Shown here in pieces: positions 7,924-17,682 of a DNA stretch of 64,000 nucleotides. Where the stretch lies: positions 1-64,000 of the forward strand of contig NZ_VCNK01000001.1 of NCBI RefSeq assembly GCF_006265095.1, given 5' to 3'. How positions within the stretch are numbered: position 1 is the stretch's first letter; every line of letters begins with the position of its first letter. The notes beneath the pieces are model-generated. The model worked only from the letters and a program-made list of their open reading frames with translations, searched no databases and was not told the origin of the DNA. Both the position numbers and the translations under genes were made by a program. This stretch comes from Phaeobacter sp. B1627 (GTDB taxonomy: Bacteria > Pseudomonadota > Alphaproteobacteria > Rhodobacterales > Rhodobacteraceae).

Positions 7924-10900
7924 ATGCCACTGACAAGCGATGAATTTGACTGGGTTGGGTATGTATCCGGCAAGAAACTCGATGAGGCGGCCTATGCGCT
8001 GGCGCAGGAACGTGCAGCGGGTCGTGAGGAATTCCTCGGGGTGATGGATGACTATCTTGACGGGATCCGTGAAACGATTGCCGAAAGTCAGGATCTGGTG
8101 ATTTCGAACGACAATCATCCGCTGGCCATCACCCGGGCCTGGCGTCAACTGGTTGGTACTCAGGACAAAAACGTCACCCAAATCCCCTGGCGCGCCAACG
8201 AGGGGGATCTGGAGAACGCGAAACTGGGCAAATGGGCGATGCTGGTGGATGTCGAAATCGACACCAAGGAGGACATCGGCGAAGATACGCATGCGATTGA
8301 CCCGGTTGCGTTGGAAAAGATGCGGCAAGGCTATGAGCAGGCGATGGAGGCTCAACGCAAGATGGAGCTGCAGATCGGTCCGGACGGGATGCCGCTGTTT
8401 GATGATGATGATATCCGCCGGGAAGTCTGGACACCGCTGGTGCGTGCGGGCGTCATTCCGGACAATCTGGTCCCGGACAAATATTCCGAACATGCCATTG
8501 CCTTCAACGGGGCTGCGGAATTCTACGAAAAGAAGATCGAAGCCTTTTCCGCGACCACAACCACCGGGCGCGAGAATTTCAAGCTGGGGATGAAAATAGC
8601 CAAGGAAAGCGTGCAGCTTGCAGGGACGCTGACTGCGGAGGTGCTCTCGGCAAAAGATGCGATGGATGTCGCCGCCAAAAAGCAGGAGCTGATCGAACTC
8701 AAGGCAGAGAAATCGGCAGCGACCGACCCGGCTGAACAGGAACGTCTGGGGGACCTCATCGCCACGCGCAACAAGGAGATCGCTATCGCGGGCACGGATG
8801 AGATGATTGCAAAGGCCGCGACGACGGTGATCATCGGCGGGCTTTCTACAGTTGAGCTGATCGACGAACATCGCCATTCCAAAGCCGCGCCGCTGGACAA
8901 ATGGACCAACACGATTTCTCAGGCCTTGTCGATTGCCGAAAGCATGACCGTCGCCACAGTGCAGTCCGCGATGACCGCCAGCCAGTCCAATCCTTCAGAC
9001 GCGCAGTCCAAGGCAAAGGTCGCTTTCACGACGGGGGCCATCAGTACAGCCTTCAAAAGCGCAAAGGTTCTACCGCAGCTCGTTGTCATGGGGCAGAAAT
9101 TCCATGACCGCAATTACGAGGGTGGTTTCGATGAAATCATGAAGGTCATCGCCGGTCTGGGCGATGCGGTTGCGGCCGGAATCGTGGCCTCTGCGAACAA
9201 GTCCTATGCGGACCTGAAGGAGTCTGATTTCAGCACTCAGGATGACTACAACAATGCAGTCAACGACCGCAAAGACTACATCGCCGCACAACAGCAATTC
9301 GCCGCGGCGCTGAAACTTGGCATAACGGCCGGAGTGAATGTCAAAGCTCTGGGCAGGGCGATCTTCGTTGACAAAAACGCAGGTCAGGCTGCGTTTCTGC
9401 TGACAAATGGCCTGGCCGCAGGTCTCAGTATCGGTTTCAGCGAAGAGATGTACGATGGGCTCCGGGACGATATGTCTGCTGAGGAAATCGAGCAACTGGA
9501 CCATTTCAGACGCGCCTATGCGGAAATCCAGTCGGATCGAGTTCACGACAGTGGCTCCGCTTCGATGATGAGCAGTTTGAACAGCGCCCTGTCACAGTTG
9601 AACAATACGGCGGCCACCCTGAAGCCCGAGAGTGAAGCGGAAAGCCTGGGGCGCGACCTGGACGACGAAATCGCCCTCAGCCAGGAAGCCATCGCCCGCA
9701 AAGAGCTGGAGGCTGCCTTTTCGCCCGAAGGGATGGCGGCGATCCTTGCTGAGGCCGATGCGGAGCTGGTCGGGTTCGAGGAAATGTACTCCAATGCCTT
9801 TCCTGATCCGGACATCACCGGCAAGACCGAAGAAGAACTGGTGCGGGCGCAGGAATGTATCGACCGGGCGATGGCCAATACGTCCAAGCTTCGTCAGCAA
9901 GCGGAGTTCTGGAATACGCTGACGGCTGGTGCCTTGGGAGTTGCTGCCGCAATCGTGCCCGGCGCGGGCCTTGCGGTGATGCTGCAGAAGCTGGTGGTGG
10001 ATCTGGTCAAGATGCAAAAGGCCGCAGATGTGCACAACGCCTGGGTGGACAGTATGCGAACCGCATTTGCCGCCCGCGCGGGCACTGCGCCGGCCATCGA
10101 ACAGACCCTTGGGAACTGCTATGTGCACCTCAATCACGCGCGGATACAGGTGGCCTTTGATTCCGTCGCGCTGGGGGCCGAGGCTGCCAAGCTTTTGGAC
10201 CCCACCGGGGTGTCTTCTATCGTTGCCAGCACCAACAAGATGGCCAATGCCGTGGTCGAATTTGGCTTCAAGATGCATACTGAGATCGCCATCAAAAACG
10301 GCTGGGCTGCCTATCTCAAGGCGCGGGATAATCCCGGCAATCGCAAAGCTGCCCGGGCTGCGATGCGTTTGAATTCGACCCTGGCGAAATGTTGTATCGC
10401 ATATGGCGCGTCGATCATGGGCGATGCCTCGGCCCAGAACGCGCTGCGCATTTCGGGTCTGTCGGTTGAGGCTTTCAAGAATGACAAGGACATCTGCGTC
10501 AAACTGATCGCCTATCTCGAAAATGAACTGAAAGACGACCCCACCGTGCTTGGCGTTGAAAAGAAGATGGACAGCAACTGGCATCCCGGCAAGCCGTCTC
10601 TGACGCTCACCGGCTGGACCGCGTTCAAGGCGGCGGCGGCCAAATCCGCCGTCCCGAAGCTGGACGCAGAAAGCATGAGCACACCGGCGATTGACCGGTG
10701 CCTCGTCGAACTGGGCAAGCTTGAGGAATGGCAAAAACCGGAACTGTTTGAGAACGCGCGCCAAACCGACAGCACCATGGCTGCCGATCAAGAACCCGCG
10801 CCGAACGCGCTCAATCAGGAGCTGGCCGCGCTGGTGTCCAATCTGTCTGCCGCAGTCGATCTTCTCGAACGTCTTGCGGCTGCGGCGGGCGAGTATCGTC

Positions 10901-11049
10901 CAGTGGTCGCGGGCTCTGGGGCGACGGTACATGACGGGATGCAGGCCGTCAGCAAGACCGTTGCTGTGATGGCACGCGCCCAGGCCGCGGGCACCCGAAA
11001 GAATGCAGAGCTGATCAAGAAATTTCCGGACCAGATCGCCCTTTCCTGA
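7924..11049 (+). CDS. Large helical protein with hydrophobic hairpins, third gene of cluster
   Basis: 1041 aa; family not recognised. The ATG at 7924 follows GGGGA with six-base spacing. There is no signal peptide. Unlike its two partners it has hydrophobic stretches: about residues 300-313 (TTVIIGGLSTVELI), 490-506 (AAFLLTNGLAAGLSIGF) and 668-690 (GALGVAAAIVPGAGLAVML). The last, rich in Gly/Ala and followed by amphipathic helices, resembles membrane-inserting hairpins of pore-forming or vesicle-associated proteins, though this is only a look-alike. A 'WTPLVRAGVIPDNLVPDKY' segment and Asp-rich DDDD at ~160-163 stand out near residues 160-190. The C-terminus is a helical bundle. The gene probably ends the transcript: the 483-bp gap behind it holds tandem repeats and a hairpin. 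Confidence 0.75.
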   Translation: MPLTSDEFDWVGYVSGKKLDEAAYALAQERAAGREEFLGVMDDYLDGIRETIAESQDLVISNDNHPLAITRAWRQLVGTQDKNVTQIPWRANEGDLENAKLGKWAMLVDVEIDTKEDIGEDTHAIDPVALEKMRQGYEQAMEAQRKMELQIGPDGMPLFDDDDIRREVWTPLVRAGVIPDNLVPDKYSEHAIAFNGAAEFYEKKIEAFSATTTTGRENFKLGMKIAKESVQLAGTLTAEVLSAKDAMDVAAKKQELIELKAEKSAATDPAEQERLGDLIATRNKEIAIAGTDEMIAKAATTVIIGGLSTVELIDEHRHSKAAPLDKWTNTISQALSIAESMTVATVQSAMTASQSNPSDAQSKAKVAFTTGAISTAFKSAKVLPQLVVMGQKFHDRNYEGGFDEIMKVIAGLGDAVAAGIVASANKSYADLKESDFSTQDDYNNAVNDRKDYIAAQQQFAAALKLGITAGVNVKALGRAIFVDKNAGQAAFLLTNGLAAGLSIGFSEEMYDGLRDDMSAEEIEQLDHFRRAYAEIQSDRVHDSGSASMMSSLNSALSQLNNTAATLKPESEAESLGRDLDDEIALSQEAIARKELEAAFSPEGMAAILAEADAELVGFEEMYSNAFPDPDITGKTEEELVRAQECIDRAMANTSKLRQQAEFWNTLTAGALGVAAAIVPGAGLAVMLQKLVVDLVKMQKAADVHNAWVDSMRTAFAARAGTAPAIEQTLGNCYVHLNHARIQVAFDSVALGAEAAKLLDPTGVSSIVASTNKMANAVVEFGFKMHTEIAIKNGWAAYLKARDNPGNRKAARAAMRLNSTLAKCCIAYGASIMGDASAQNALRISGLSVEAFKNDKDICVKLIAYLENELKDDPTVLGVEKKMDSNWHPGKPSLTLTGWTAFKAAAAKSAVPKLDAESMSTPAIDRCLVELGKLEEWQKPELFENARQTDSTMAADQEPAPNALNQELAALVSNLSAAVDLLERLAAAAGEYRPVVAGSGATVHDGMQAVSKTVAVMARAQAAGTRKNAELIKKFPDQIALS

Positions 11050-11087
11050 GATCGCGGAGCCCGGCCCGCCCCGGGTCAGACCACGCG

Positions 11088-11166
11088 CCTGTCTGAGTCC
11101 GATCCTGTCTGACCCCGTCCTATCTAGACCCGGGCCTGTCTGAACCCGGGCCTGTCTGAACCAGGG
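11088..11166. repeat. Five tandem ~16-bp repeats
   Basis: Units at 11088-11103, 11104-11118, 11119-11134, 11135-11150 and 11151-11166. Consensus CCTGTCTGAACCCGGG; the last two copies differ at one base and the first three are more diverged. The array begins 39 bp after the stop codon of the third cluster gene. There are no spacers and units are short, so it is not CRISPR. Confidence 0.85.
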
Positions 11167-11212
11167 CTGACGAATCGAGCCTACCGGCAGCAGGCCAGTC
11201 GGGGCGATAAAT

Positions 11213-11233
11213 GAGGATTGGTGCACAATCCTC
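11213..11233. terminator. Perfect 8-bp hairpin, possible terminator or operator
   Basis: GAGGATTG (11213-11220) and CAATCCTC (11226-11233) are exact inverted copies around a five-base centre. It lies between the three-gene cluster and the polysaccharide synthase gene. No T-run follows directly, so it may instead be a protein-binding site. The rest of 11167-11532 has an AT-rich block (11255-11310) and a TTGACA at 11306-11311, but no gene that I can support. Confidence 0.4.
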
Positions 11234-11532
11234 TCGTGATTAGGTGCATTGATACCGAAATTTGAATAAAATTTGCAGAGTTTTGGATTAAAAATTAAGA
11301 AGATTTTGACAAAGGGTTCGACAGGCGGGATTCTGCCACCTGACCCATAGGGGCTTCAGATCTGGTGTGTCCGTGAGGGGTGGGGACCTCGATTTCGGAT
11401 CGCCGGAGAATTGACTGGAGCTTGCAGCGGGTTCGGGGGAACCGTGCCAGTTATAGTGCTGATTATATCTCCGACGAGGATCTACTCGTCTCATTTGATC
11501 GTGGTATCAATACTTTGCAGGGGAATTCCTCT

Positions 11533-14500
11533 GTGAGCAGATTTGCATTCCACTATGAAAACCTGACGTCTGGCCGGAATGCGCTAAAGGTCTTTGATGA
11601 CCCGCGGCAACTGCGGGCGCGCAGGCTGCGGCGTGTCATTCTTGCGCTGGGCTTCGGTCTTTGCCTTTGGGCGGGGCTATTCCTCAACGGAGCCGTATCC
11701 TGGCAGACGGCCTACAGTGACCTGAGCCGCTATTGGGGGGGCGAAAACGGGGCTCAAAGGCGTCTGACCGCCACATCACAGCCGCTTGAGCACCTGAGGC
11801 TCGCCTCGCTTCAGCCGCAACTGGATACCCGGCCAAGCTGCGAACAGCCCAGACAACCCTATCTTACGGCGATGGCGGATCCGACCAACGATGTTGTCTT
11901 CGCGCATCTGCCGACCACCTTTGACTGGGCTCACCTCTCGTTGAAGGACAGTTGCAATACGATCGGAGTTCTGGTGCCGGAATGGTTCCGGATCACGTGG
12001 GACGGAACCGCCGCCGAAACCACGATGGAAAACCGCTATACCCGCATGGCGGCGGAGGAATTCCGCAGGTCGTCGCGTTTGGTGCCGGACCTGATGCCAA
12101 CGGTAACCCTGGATCCCGGCCAGGACAAACCTGGCTTTTTCACCACTCTCAACTCCGAAGCGCCAAACATCGTAGCGGGTTTGGTTGACAAATTGCTGCC
12201 GCTCTATGCGCAGGGGGCCTGTTTCGACTTTATGGAGTTGAACTCCGGTGATCTGCGGATGCTGCGTCCGTTTCTGACCGCTCTGACGGCCGGGTTCGAG
12301 GCCCAAGGCCTGCAGAGCTGCATCGTTCTGAGCGCGACCGAAAGCCTGTGGCAAGACGCCGGCAGCATGGCGTTTTTTGACAAGGTCATCCTGAAGATGT
12401 TCAGCGAGCCTTGGGTCGGTACCGCTCCCGGTCCGTTGGCGCCCGATGCCTGGTTCGTTGAAACGGCCAGGCTCGCGGCTGAGGCCTTGGGACATGACAA
12501 GCTGGTGGCCGCACTCGGTAATTTTGCGGTGGAGTGGGTGTCGGGCCAGCCTCTTCCCACCGTCTTGCCCTATGCCGAGGCGATGGACAAGATCGCCAGA
12601 GCCGGCGCAACCGTTCGCTTCAGTCCCAAGACATCAGGCAGTTTCAGCGCGTTTCAGGATAGCGTCGGACTGTCTCACAAGATCTGGCTGCAGGATGCCG
12701 CGACGCTTCACAATCAAATTACGGCGCTGTCGGCCCTCGGCATTTCGCGCATCGGGTTGTGGTCCCTGGGACAAGAGGATCCCGGTGTCTGGACCGTGCT
12801 GCGTGGTCAGCAGATGACACAGGATGAAATGAGCGCGGATCTGGCCGTCGTCCAGCTCGACAATTTTGTTGGCTACCGGGGCGATGGCGCTTTTCTGCGT
12901 GTTGAAACACGCCAGTCCCCGGGCATCCGCCAGGTGCGGTTTGATCCTGAAACCGGTCGGGTTGCCTCGCAGGTTTATGATCTCATGCCGCGCCCCTATA
13001 CGATGGAGCGCTACGGCAAACCGGCTGGGCGCAAGGTGGTTTTGAGTTTCGACGACGGCCCGCACCCGACCAACACGGCGCAGGTTCTCGACAGTCTGAA
13101 GGCTACTCAAACGCCTGCGGCTTTTTTCGTCACCGGCAAAAGCATCATGGATGCGCCTGACCTTTTGAAACGGGTCATCGACGAAGGACATGAGGTTGGG
13201 GCCCATACTTTCTCACACCCCCGCATGGATCAGATTTCCAAGACGCGCCTGGACCTGGAATTCAGTTTGCTGGACAAGATCGTTGCGGGGGCCGCCGGGC
13301 GCAAGACGGTGATCTACCGCGAGCCGTTTCAGCGCAGCGGCGGACCAATCAGCGCGGAGCGTGTCAGACCCCTTGAGGCGGCAATGGCACGCGGGTTCCA
13401 GATCGCCGGTATGGATATCGTCCCCAGAGACTGGGAGGGGTGGAGCAGCCGCGAGATCACCGATTTTGTGGTTCAGGAGGTGGAGCGCGGTGCGGGCAAC
13501 GTGATCTTGCTGCACGACGGCGGCTTGAACCGGGAAGCCTCCGTGGCGGCGGTTCCATTGATCATCTCGGATCTGCGTGCGCGGGGCTATAGTTTCACCA
13601 CCATGGCGGACCTGCTGGGAACCACCCGGGCGGATCTGATGCCGGTTGCCGAAGGCGGCCATCAGACCTTTGACCGGGTGTCCTTCTCGGCGGTCGCTGG
13701 CGCGAAAACCTTTGCGGTTAGCGTGTTCTGGGTCATCCTGGCCATCGGCGTGATCCGTTCGGTCGTCATTCTGGTGCTTTCGGTTCTCAACTGGAAGGGA
13801 CGCCAGGCGGTCACTTTGGTCTCGCCACGGGTGGCGGTGATCATCCCGGCACATAACGAGGAAGAGGTGATCCGGACCTGTATCGAAAGCGTGCGCGCCA
13901 GCGACTACCGGAACTTCGAGATTATTGTCGTGGACGACGGATCTACCGATAATACCCTGAACGAAGTCTTCAAATTCAGTCACAAACAGGACGTGCGCCT
14001 GATCTCACAGCCCAATCAGGGAAAGTGGAGCGCATTGAACAGGGCCTTGCTGGGGGTGGAAGCCGATATCGTCGTTTGCATTGATGCCGACACGCAGATC
14101 AAAACCAACGCGATCACCCAGCTCGTGAAGCATTTCAATGACCCGAAAGTCGGCGGTGTGGCGGGCAAGATCATCGCCGGCAACAAGGTGAATTTGCTGA
14201 CCCGCATGCAGGCCTTTGAATACGCGACCTCGCAGAATGTGGAGCGCATGGCGTTTGATCTGGTCAACGGTATTCTGGTTGTCCCCGGTGCGCTGGGCGC
14301 CTGGCGGGTTTCGGCGTTGCGCAAGGCCGGGCTCTATAGCGATGCCACCTTGACCGAAGACGCCGATCTCACCATTCAGGTCAACCGGGCGGGCTACCGG
14401 ATCGTCTACGAACCGCGCGCGCGCGCCTACACAGAGGTGCCCGAGCAGGTCGGCCAGCTTCTGAAGCAGCGCCTGCGCTGGTCCTTCGGCATGTTCCAAA

Positions 14501-14946
14501 GCGCATGGAAGCACAAAAGCTCGATATTCGAGGGGCGCATGGTCGGGCTGTTCTCTATCCCCGACATGTTCATATTCGGGTATCTGTTCCCGCTTCTGGC
14601 GCCGATTGCGGATCTCTTCGTCGGCATCATGCTCTACAAACTCTTCATGGATGGCGGGGCGGGCGAAGCCGGCAGCAGTATCGGCAGCCAGCCGTCGCAT
14701 TACCTGTGGGCCTATTTCACACTGCCTGCGCTGGAGTTCCTGATCGCCGCCTTTGCGCTTGCGCGGGATGAGGACGAAAGCCTCTGGTCGCTGCTGCTAT
14801 ATCCTGTGCAACGTGTGTTCTACCGGCCGCTGCTCTACTATTCGGTCATTCGCGCCGTCTTGCGCGCCATCACCGGACGACTGGCGAGCTGGGGCGCGCT
14901 GAAGCGGCAGGGGCGGGACTACAGCCTTGTAACGGCCCGGTCATGA
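11533..14946 (+). CDS. Trifunctional GH18-like / polysaccharide deacetylase / GT2 protein
   Basis: About 1137 aa from GTG 11533, preceded by AGGGG; the open frame extends upstream to 11380 but the extra 51 residues look non-coding. Order: cytoplasmic N-terminus; membrane span (~residues 35-57); GH18-like barrel (~80-490, with FDFMELN resembling the GH18 acidic motif); NodB deacetylase (~500-690) with SFDDGP, HTFSHP, REPF and LLHD motifs; membrane span (~725-755); processive GT2 (~760-980) with VVDDGS, DADTQ, TEDAD and QRLRW; C-terminal membrane spans. The GT2 part resembles PgaC/NodC-type N-acetylglucosamine polymerases. Inference: one membrane protein that polymerises an amino-sugar polymer inside and de-N-acetylates or trims it outside. 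The next gene overlaps by 4 bp. Confidence 0.85.
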   Translation: MSRFAFHYENLTSGRNALKVFDDPRQLRARRLRRVILALGFGLCLWAGLFLNGAVSWQTAYSDLSRYWGGENGAQRRLTATSQPLEHLRLASLQPQLDTRPSCEQPRQPYLTAMADPTNDVVFAHLPTTFDWAHLSLKDSCNTIGVLVPEWFRITWDGTAAETTMENRYTRMAAEEFRRSSRLVPDLMPTVTLDPGQDKPGFFTTLNSEAPNIVAGLVDKLLPLYAQGACFDFMELNSGDLRMLRPFLTALTAGFEAQGLQSCIVLSATESLWQDAGSMAFFDKVILKMFSEPWVGTAPGPLAPDAWFVETARLAAEALGHDKLVAALGNFAVEWVSGQPLPTVLPYAEAMDKIARAGATVRFSPKTSGSFSAFQDSVGLSHKIWLQDAATLHNQITALSALGISRIGLWSLGQEDPGVWTVLRGQQMTQDEMSADLAVVQLDNFVGYRGDGAFLRVETRQSPGIRQVRFDPETGRVASQVYDLMPRPYTMERYGKPAGRKVVLSFDDGPHPTNTAQVLDSLKATQTPAAFFVTGKSIMDAPDLLKRVIDEGHEVGAHTFSHPRMDQISKTRLDLEFSLLDKIVAGAAGRKTVIYREPFQRSGGPISAERVRPLEAAMARGFQIAGMDIVPRDWEGWSSREITDFVVQEVERGAGNVILLHDGGLNREASVAAVPLIISDLRARGYSFTTMADLLGTTRADLMPVAEGGHQTFDRVSFSAVAGAKTFAVSVFWVILAIGVIRSVVILVLSVLNWKGRQAVTLVSPRVAVIIPAHNEEEVIRTCIESVRASDYRNFEIIVVDDGSTDNTLNEVFKFSHKQDVRLISQPNQGKWSALNRALLGVEADIVVCIDADTQIKTNAITQLVKHFNDPKVGGVAGKIIAGNKVNLLTRMQAFEYATSQNVERMAFDLVNGILVVPGALGAWRVSALRKAGLYSDATLTEDADLTIQVNRAGYRIVYEPRARAYTEVPEQVGQLLKQRLRWSFGMFQSAWKHKSSIFEGRMVGLFSIPDMFIFGYLFPLLAPIADLFVGIMLYKLFMDGGAGEAGSSIGSQPSHYLWAYFTLPALEFLIAAFALARDEDESLWSLLLYPVQRVFYRPLLYYSVIRAVLRAITGRLASWGALKRQGRDYSLVTARS

Positions 14947-17510
14947 AACGAAGGTGCTTTCTGAAGACCGTCGTGGCGGCGGGCGCGGCGAGTCTCACGC
15001 CGCTGGGTGCCGTCGCACGCGGGTTTCGCGGCGCGGTTTCGCCGCAAGGCTATCCTGTCATATCCCATGTGGACGGGCGGACCTCCTTTGCCCATCTGAT
15101 CGCGGTGCTGGACGCATTCGGATCGCGCAGTATTCCCGTCACCTGTCTTGTGTCGCCCTATGATGACGAGGGGCAGGCGCTCGGCGCTGATAGCGCTCTT
15201 GCCCGGTTGCTGTCCGGTCTCTTGCTCGGGGGCAGCAGCATTGAAATCGCACCTTTTCTGCCGGATATCGCCGGCCGGTCGCAGTATTTTCAGGCACGCT
15301 CCGCCCATGAGGCCGTGCAGACCCTGTACAGGATGCTGGCTCCGGTGGCGGGGGCTCTGCCGGCCCCGCTGCGCATTCAGACGCTCGCCTGCAGCAGCAT
15401 GCCACGGCCCGCATCACCCGAGGCGCTGCGCTCTGCCGGGATTTTCAACGTGCTGAGCTTGCCTGACAGCACCCGTGAGGTGCAGTCCGAAACATGGGAC
15501 AACGGCGTCGCCCGGCTTTTTGGCGGCACCCTGTGTGATCTCAGGGTGCCGCCGCAAACCGCCGAGACCGAGGCAGCCACACAAACGGTCTATTATCTTT
15601 CCGCAGCGTCGTTCGGCAAACTTCCCCTGGCCCAAGCCGAAGCGGCCGCGGACCAGTTTGCGGAGGCGCTATCGCAGCAGGAGCTGGCAGGCGAACGGTC
15701 GCTTCTTGCGGTCTATGATCTGCAGCTGCGGGACTCCTACCAGTTCCAGCGGATCATTTGCCTGCATCTGGCCGAACCCCTGGCGCTCTCCGGTCCGGAG
15801 CGATTGGCCTACACACGATTGGTATCCACGCTGGACGGGCTCGCCATCCCCTATACCCGAGGACCCGATTTGGGATCGGCAGGGCAGGCGGCGCAGGCTG
15901 GGGTCTGGGTTTCGACTGACACGGAACATTTTTCCCGGCCCGGAAAGCCGGCCTGGCCGACAGCTGTTCCTGTTCAGATCCGGCCGGGCGGCGACGGGCG
16001 AGCGGCCGAGGTGCGCACGACGCGGCCATTGGTTGCCGGGATCGGGGTGCGGACCGGGCCGGACACGGCGGCGCCCGGGCTCGGGGGGGACGGGATTTTG
16101 ACGGTGGCACAGCGCGATATCAACAGCGCTGTTTCGCCAGAAATGCTTGCCGCGGTTTTCGCCGGGCTGAAAGATCAGGTGATCGTTCTTGACGCCGGGG
16201 CCTTCTCGGATGAGCGGGCGCTACGGGATCTGGTTCAGGTTCTGAAGAGCCTGCCTGCGGATGGGGTAACGGCATTTCGAACCATCGGTGACTATGCCCG
16301 TCTGATTGCGCCGACCAGTCCGATTTGTCAGCGTCAAAGGCGTTTGGCGGCGGCCCGGCCAGCGATCGTGGCGCAGGACGCGGCTCTTTCCGAGATCATG
16401 CGGGACGAGCTGATGGAGGATGCGGCGGTCGCCTGGCGGTATTTTGAGGAATTCACCAATCCGAAAACGGGTCTGTGCCCGGCCACGGTGAATTTCGCGC
16501 CCGGCGGGCAGTTGCTTGAAGCGGTCACCATGTGGGATGTGGGAAGCCAGATCAATGCGCTGGTTGCCGCCTCTCAGATCGGGCTGATCGACGACAAGGG
16601 CCTGGAGACCGCGATTTCCAGGATATTGCCGAACATTGCCGGGCGCGTCTCCGATGGCAGGCGGTTGCCGCAAGGCTGGATCCGGACAGATCGGATCAGA
16701 TGGGGCAACCGGGATTTTGATGGCAGCGACGCCGGTCGGCTGCTGTCTGCGCTGGACAACCTGCGCCGCAACAGTGACTTTGGCGACCGCCTGCAAGAGC
16801 TTGTGGCGTCCTACGACTTTGAGCAAATCATCATCGGGGGAGAGGTTTTTTCCGTCCTCGAAGGTGAGCTGAAGAGCACCTATATCTCTCATAGTGCGCA
16901 TTACGCCGCCCGTGCGTTCCGGCGTTGGGGCTTTGAGGTGAACTCCCCCTATGAGGTTCTGGCCGGACGATCCGAGGCGGATGGACAGATGGCCCTGCTC
17001 GAATCCGCGTCGCGGATTGGGCCATTCGGGGCAGAGCCTTTGTTGCTGGAAGCGATGGAGCTTGGGATGTCACCGGAAAGCGCCTATCTCGCGGATGTGC
17101 TGTTCTCTGCGCAGCTGGAAGAATATGAGGAAACAGGGCGCCTTGTTTGTGTGTCTGAGGGGCCGATCAACAAAAGTCCCTGGTTCCTGTATCAGGGGCT
17201 GCAACTTGATGCGGCACCGCGGACCTGGGCCATAGACTCGGTCGATCTGGAACCGGAATATCGCACCCGCGCCTTTGTGGAGGAAAACCTGGTTGTCAGC
17301 AGCAAGGCTGCCTTCTTGTGGTCCGCCTATAAACCGCAGGAGTATTCGGAGCTGCTGCGCGACCATGTGCGCAGGATCGCCAAGACCCGCAACGGATATG
17401 CGTCCAGTATTTTCGTGAAATCCGGCATGCCCACCTCCTCCTATAGCGACCTCAATACAAACAGCGTTATCCTGCAGGCGATTGCCCACAGGTTGAATCC
17501 CACAGGTTGA
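14943..17510 (+). CDS. Tat-exported DUF3131-type protein
   Basis: 855 aa. The start overlaps the preceding stop as ATGA, so translation is coupled. The N-terminus MKRRCFLKTVVAAGAASL matches a twin-arginine signal (R-R-x-F-L-K). Residues ~30-470 look like a degenerate deacetylase-type barrel without the FDDG motif. Residues ~485-845 match what I remember of DUF3131 domains (YFEEFTNPKTGLCPATV, TMWDVGSQINALVAASQIGL, a WGNRDFDGSDAGR loop and repeated helical pairs), a six-hairpin-like fold common beside exopolysaccharide genes. Likely periplasmic partner of the synthase upstream, binding or cleaving the polymer. The last codons lie in a 14-bp tandem duplication. Confidence 0.8.
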   Translation: MKRRCFLKTVVAAGAASLTPLGAVARGFRGAVSPQGYPVISHVDGRTSFAHLIAVLDAFGSRSIPVTCLVSPYDDEGQALGADSALARLLSGLLLGGSSIEIAPFLPDIAGRSQYFQARSAHEAVQTLYRMLAPVAGALPAPLRIQTLACSSMPRPASPEALRSAGIFNVLSLPDSTREVQSETWDNGVARLFGGTLCDLRVPPQTAETEAATQTVYYLSAASFGKLPLAQAEAAADQFAEALSQQELAGERSLLAVYDLQLRDSYQFQRIICLHLAEPLALSGPERLAYTRLVSTLDGLAIPYTRGPDLGSAGQAAQAGVWVSTDTEHFSRPGKPAWPTAVPVQIRPGGDGRAAEVRTTRPLVAGIGVRTGPDTAAPGLGGDGILTVAQRDINSAVSPEMLAAVFAGLKDQVIVLDAGAFSDERALRDLVQVLKSLPADGVTAFRTIGDYARLIAPTSPICQRQRRLAAARPAIVAQDAALSEIMRDELMEDAAVAWRYFEEFTNPKTGLCPATVNFAPGGQLLEAVTMWDVGSQINALVAASQIGLIDDKGLETAISRILPNIAGRVSDGRRLPQGWIRTDRIRWGNRDFDGSDAGRLLSALDNLRRNSDFGDRLQELVASYDFEQIIIGGEVFSVLEGELKSTYISHSAHYAARAFRRWGFEVNSPYEVLAGRSEADGQMALLESASRIGPFGAEPLLLEAMELGMSPESAYLADVLFSAQLEEYEETGRLVCVSEGPINKSPWFLYQGLQLDAAPRTWAIDSVDLEPEYRTRAFVEENLVVSSKAAFLWSAYKPQEYSELLRDHVRRIAKTRNGYASSIFVKSGMPTSSYSDLNTNSVILQAIAHRLNPTG

Positions 17511-17514
17511 ATCC
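17487..17514. repeat. Exact 14-bp tandem duplication across a stop codon
   Basis: CACAGGTTGAATCC occurs at 17487-17500 and again at 17501-17514. The TGA at 17508-17510 that ends the DUF3131 gene is in the second copy. With only one copy, translation would end at the next in-frame TGA with the same protein length (last residues PSG instead of PTG). The rest of 17511-17804 has no gene. Confidence 0.9.
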
Positions 17515-17682
17515 CTCGGGCTGAACACCGCAGCATAGGCTCATCGGGCGGTCCTTCCCCTCTTGGTATCAGTGGGCTGCGAGGCCCGAAAAAAGGGGCC
17601 GGGAAAATATGGGCGCATATCCGATGATCCGCAGCTTTCATGGGCGGCTATCAAATGACATATCAAGGCCTTGGTCGCTTTT

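Noticed and set aside
6694-8877. 727-aa minus-strand open frame
   Set aside because: Antisense shadow spanning two plus-strand genes, with Arg/His/Gln-rich text and no domain.
11088-11166. CRISPR array
   Set aside because: Repeats are 15-16 bp and directly adjoining, without spacers; no cas genes near.
11380-11532. Longer N-terminus of the polysaccharide synthase (GTG 11380)
   Set aside because: The extra 51 residues are unlike the family and have no ribosome site; GTG 11533 has AGGGG upstream and starts just ahead of the membrane span.
17578-17605. Terminator behind the DUF3131 gene (GGCCC/GGGCC hairpin)
   Set aside because: Only five base pairs with an A-rich loop and no T-run; too weak to list.
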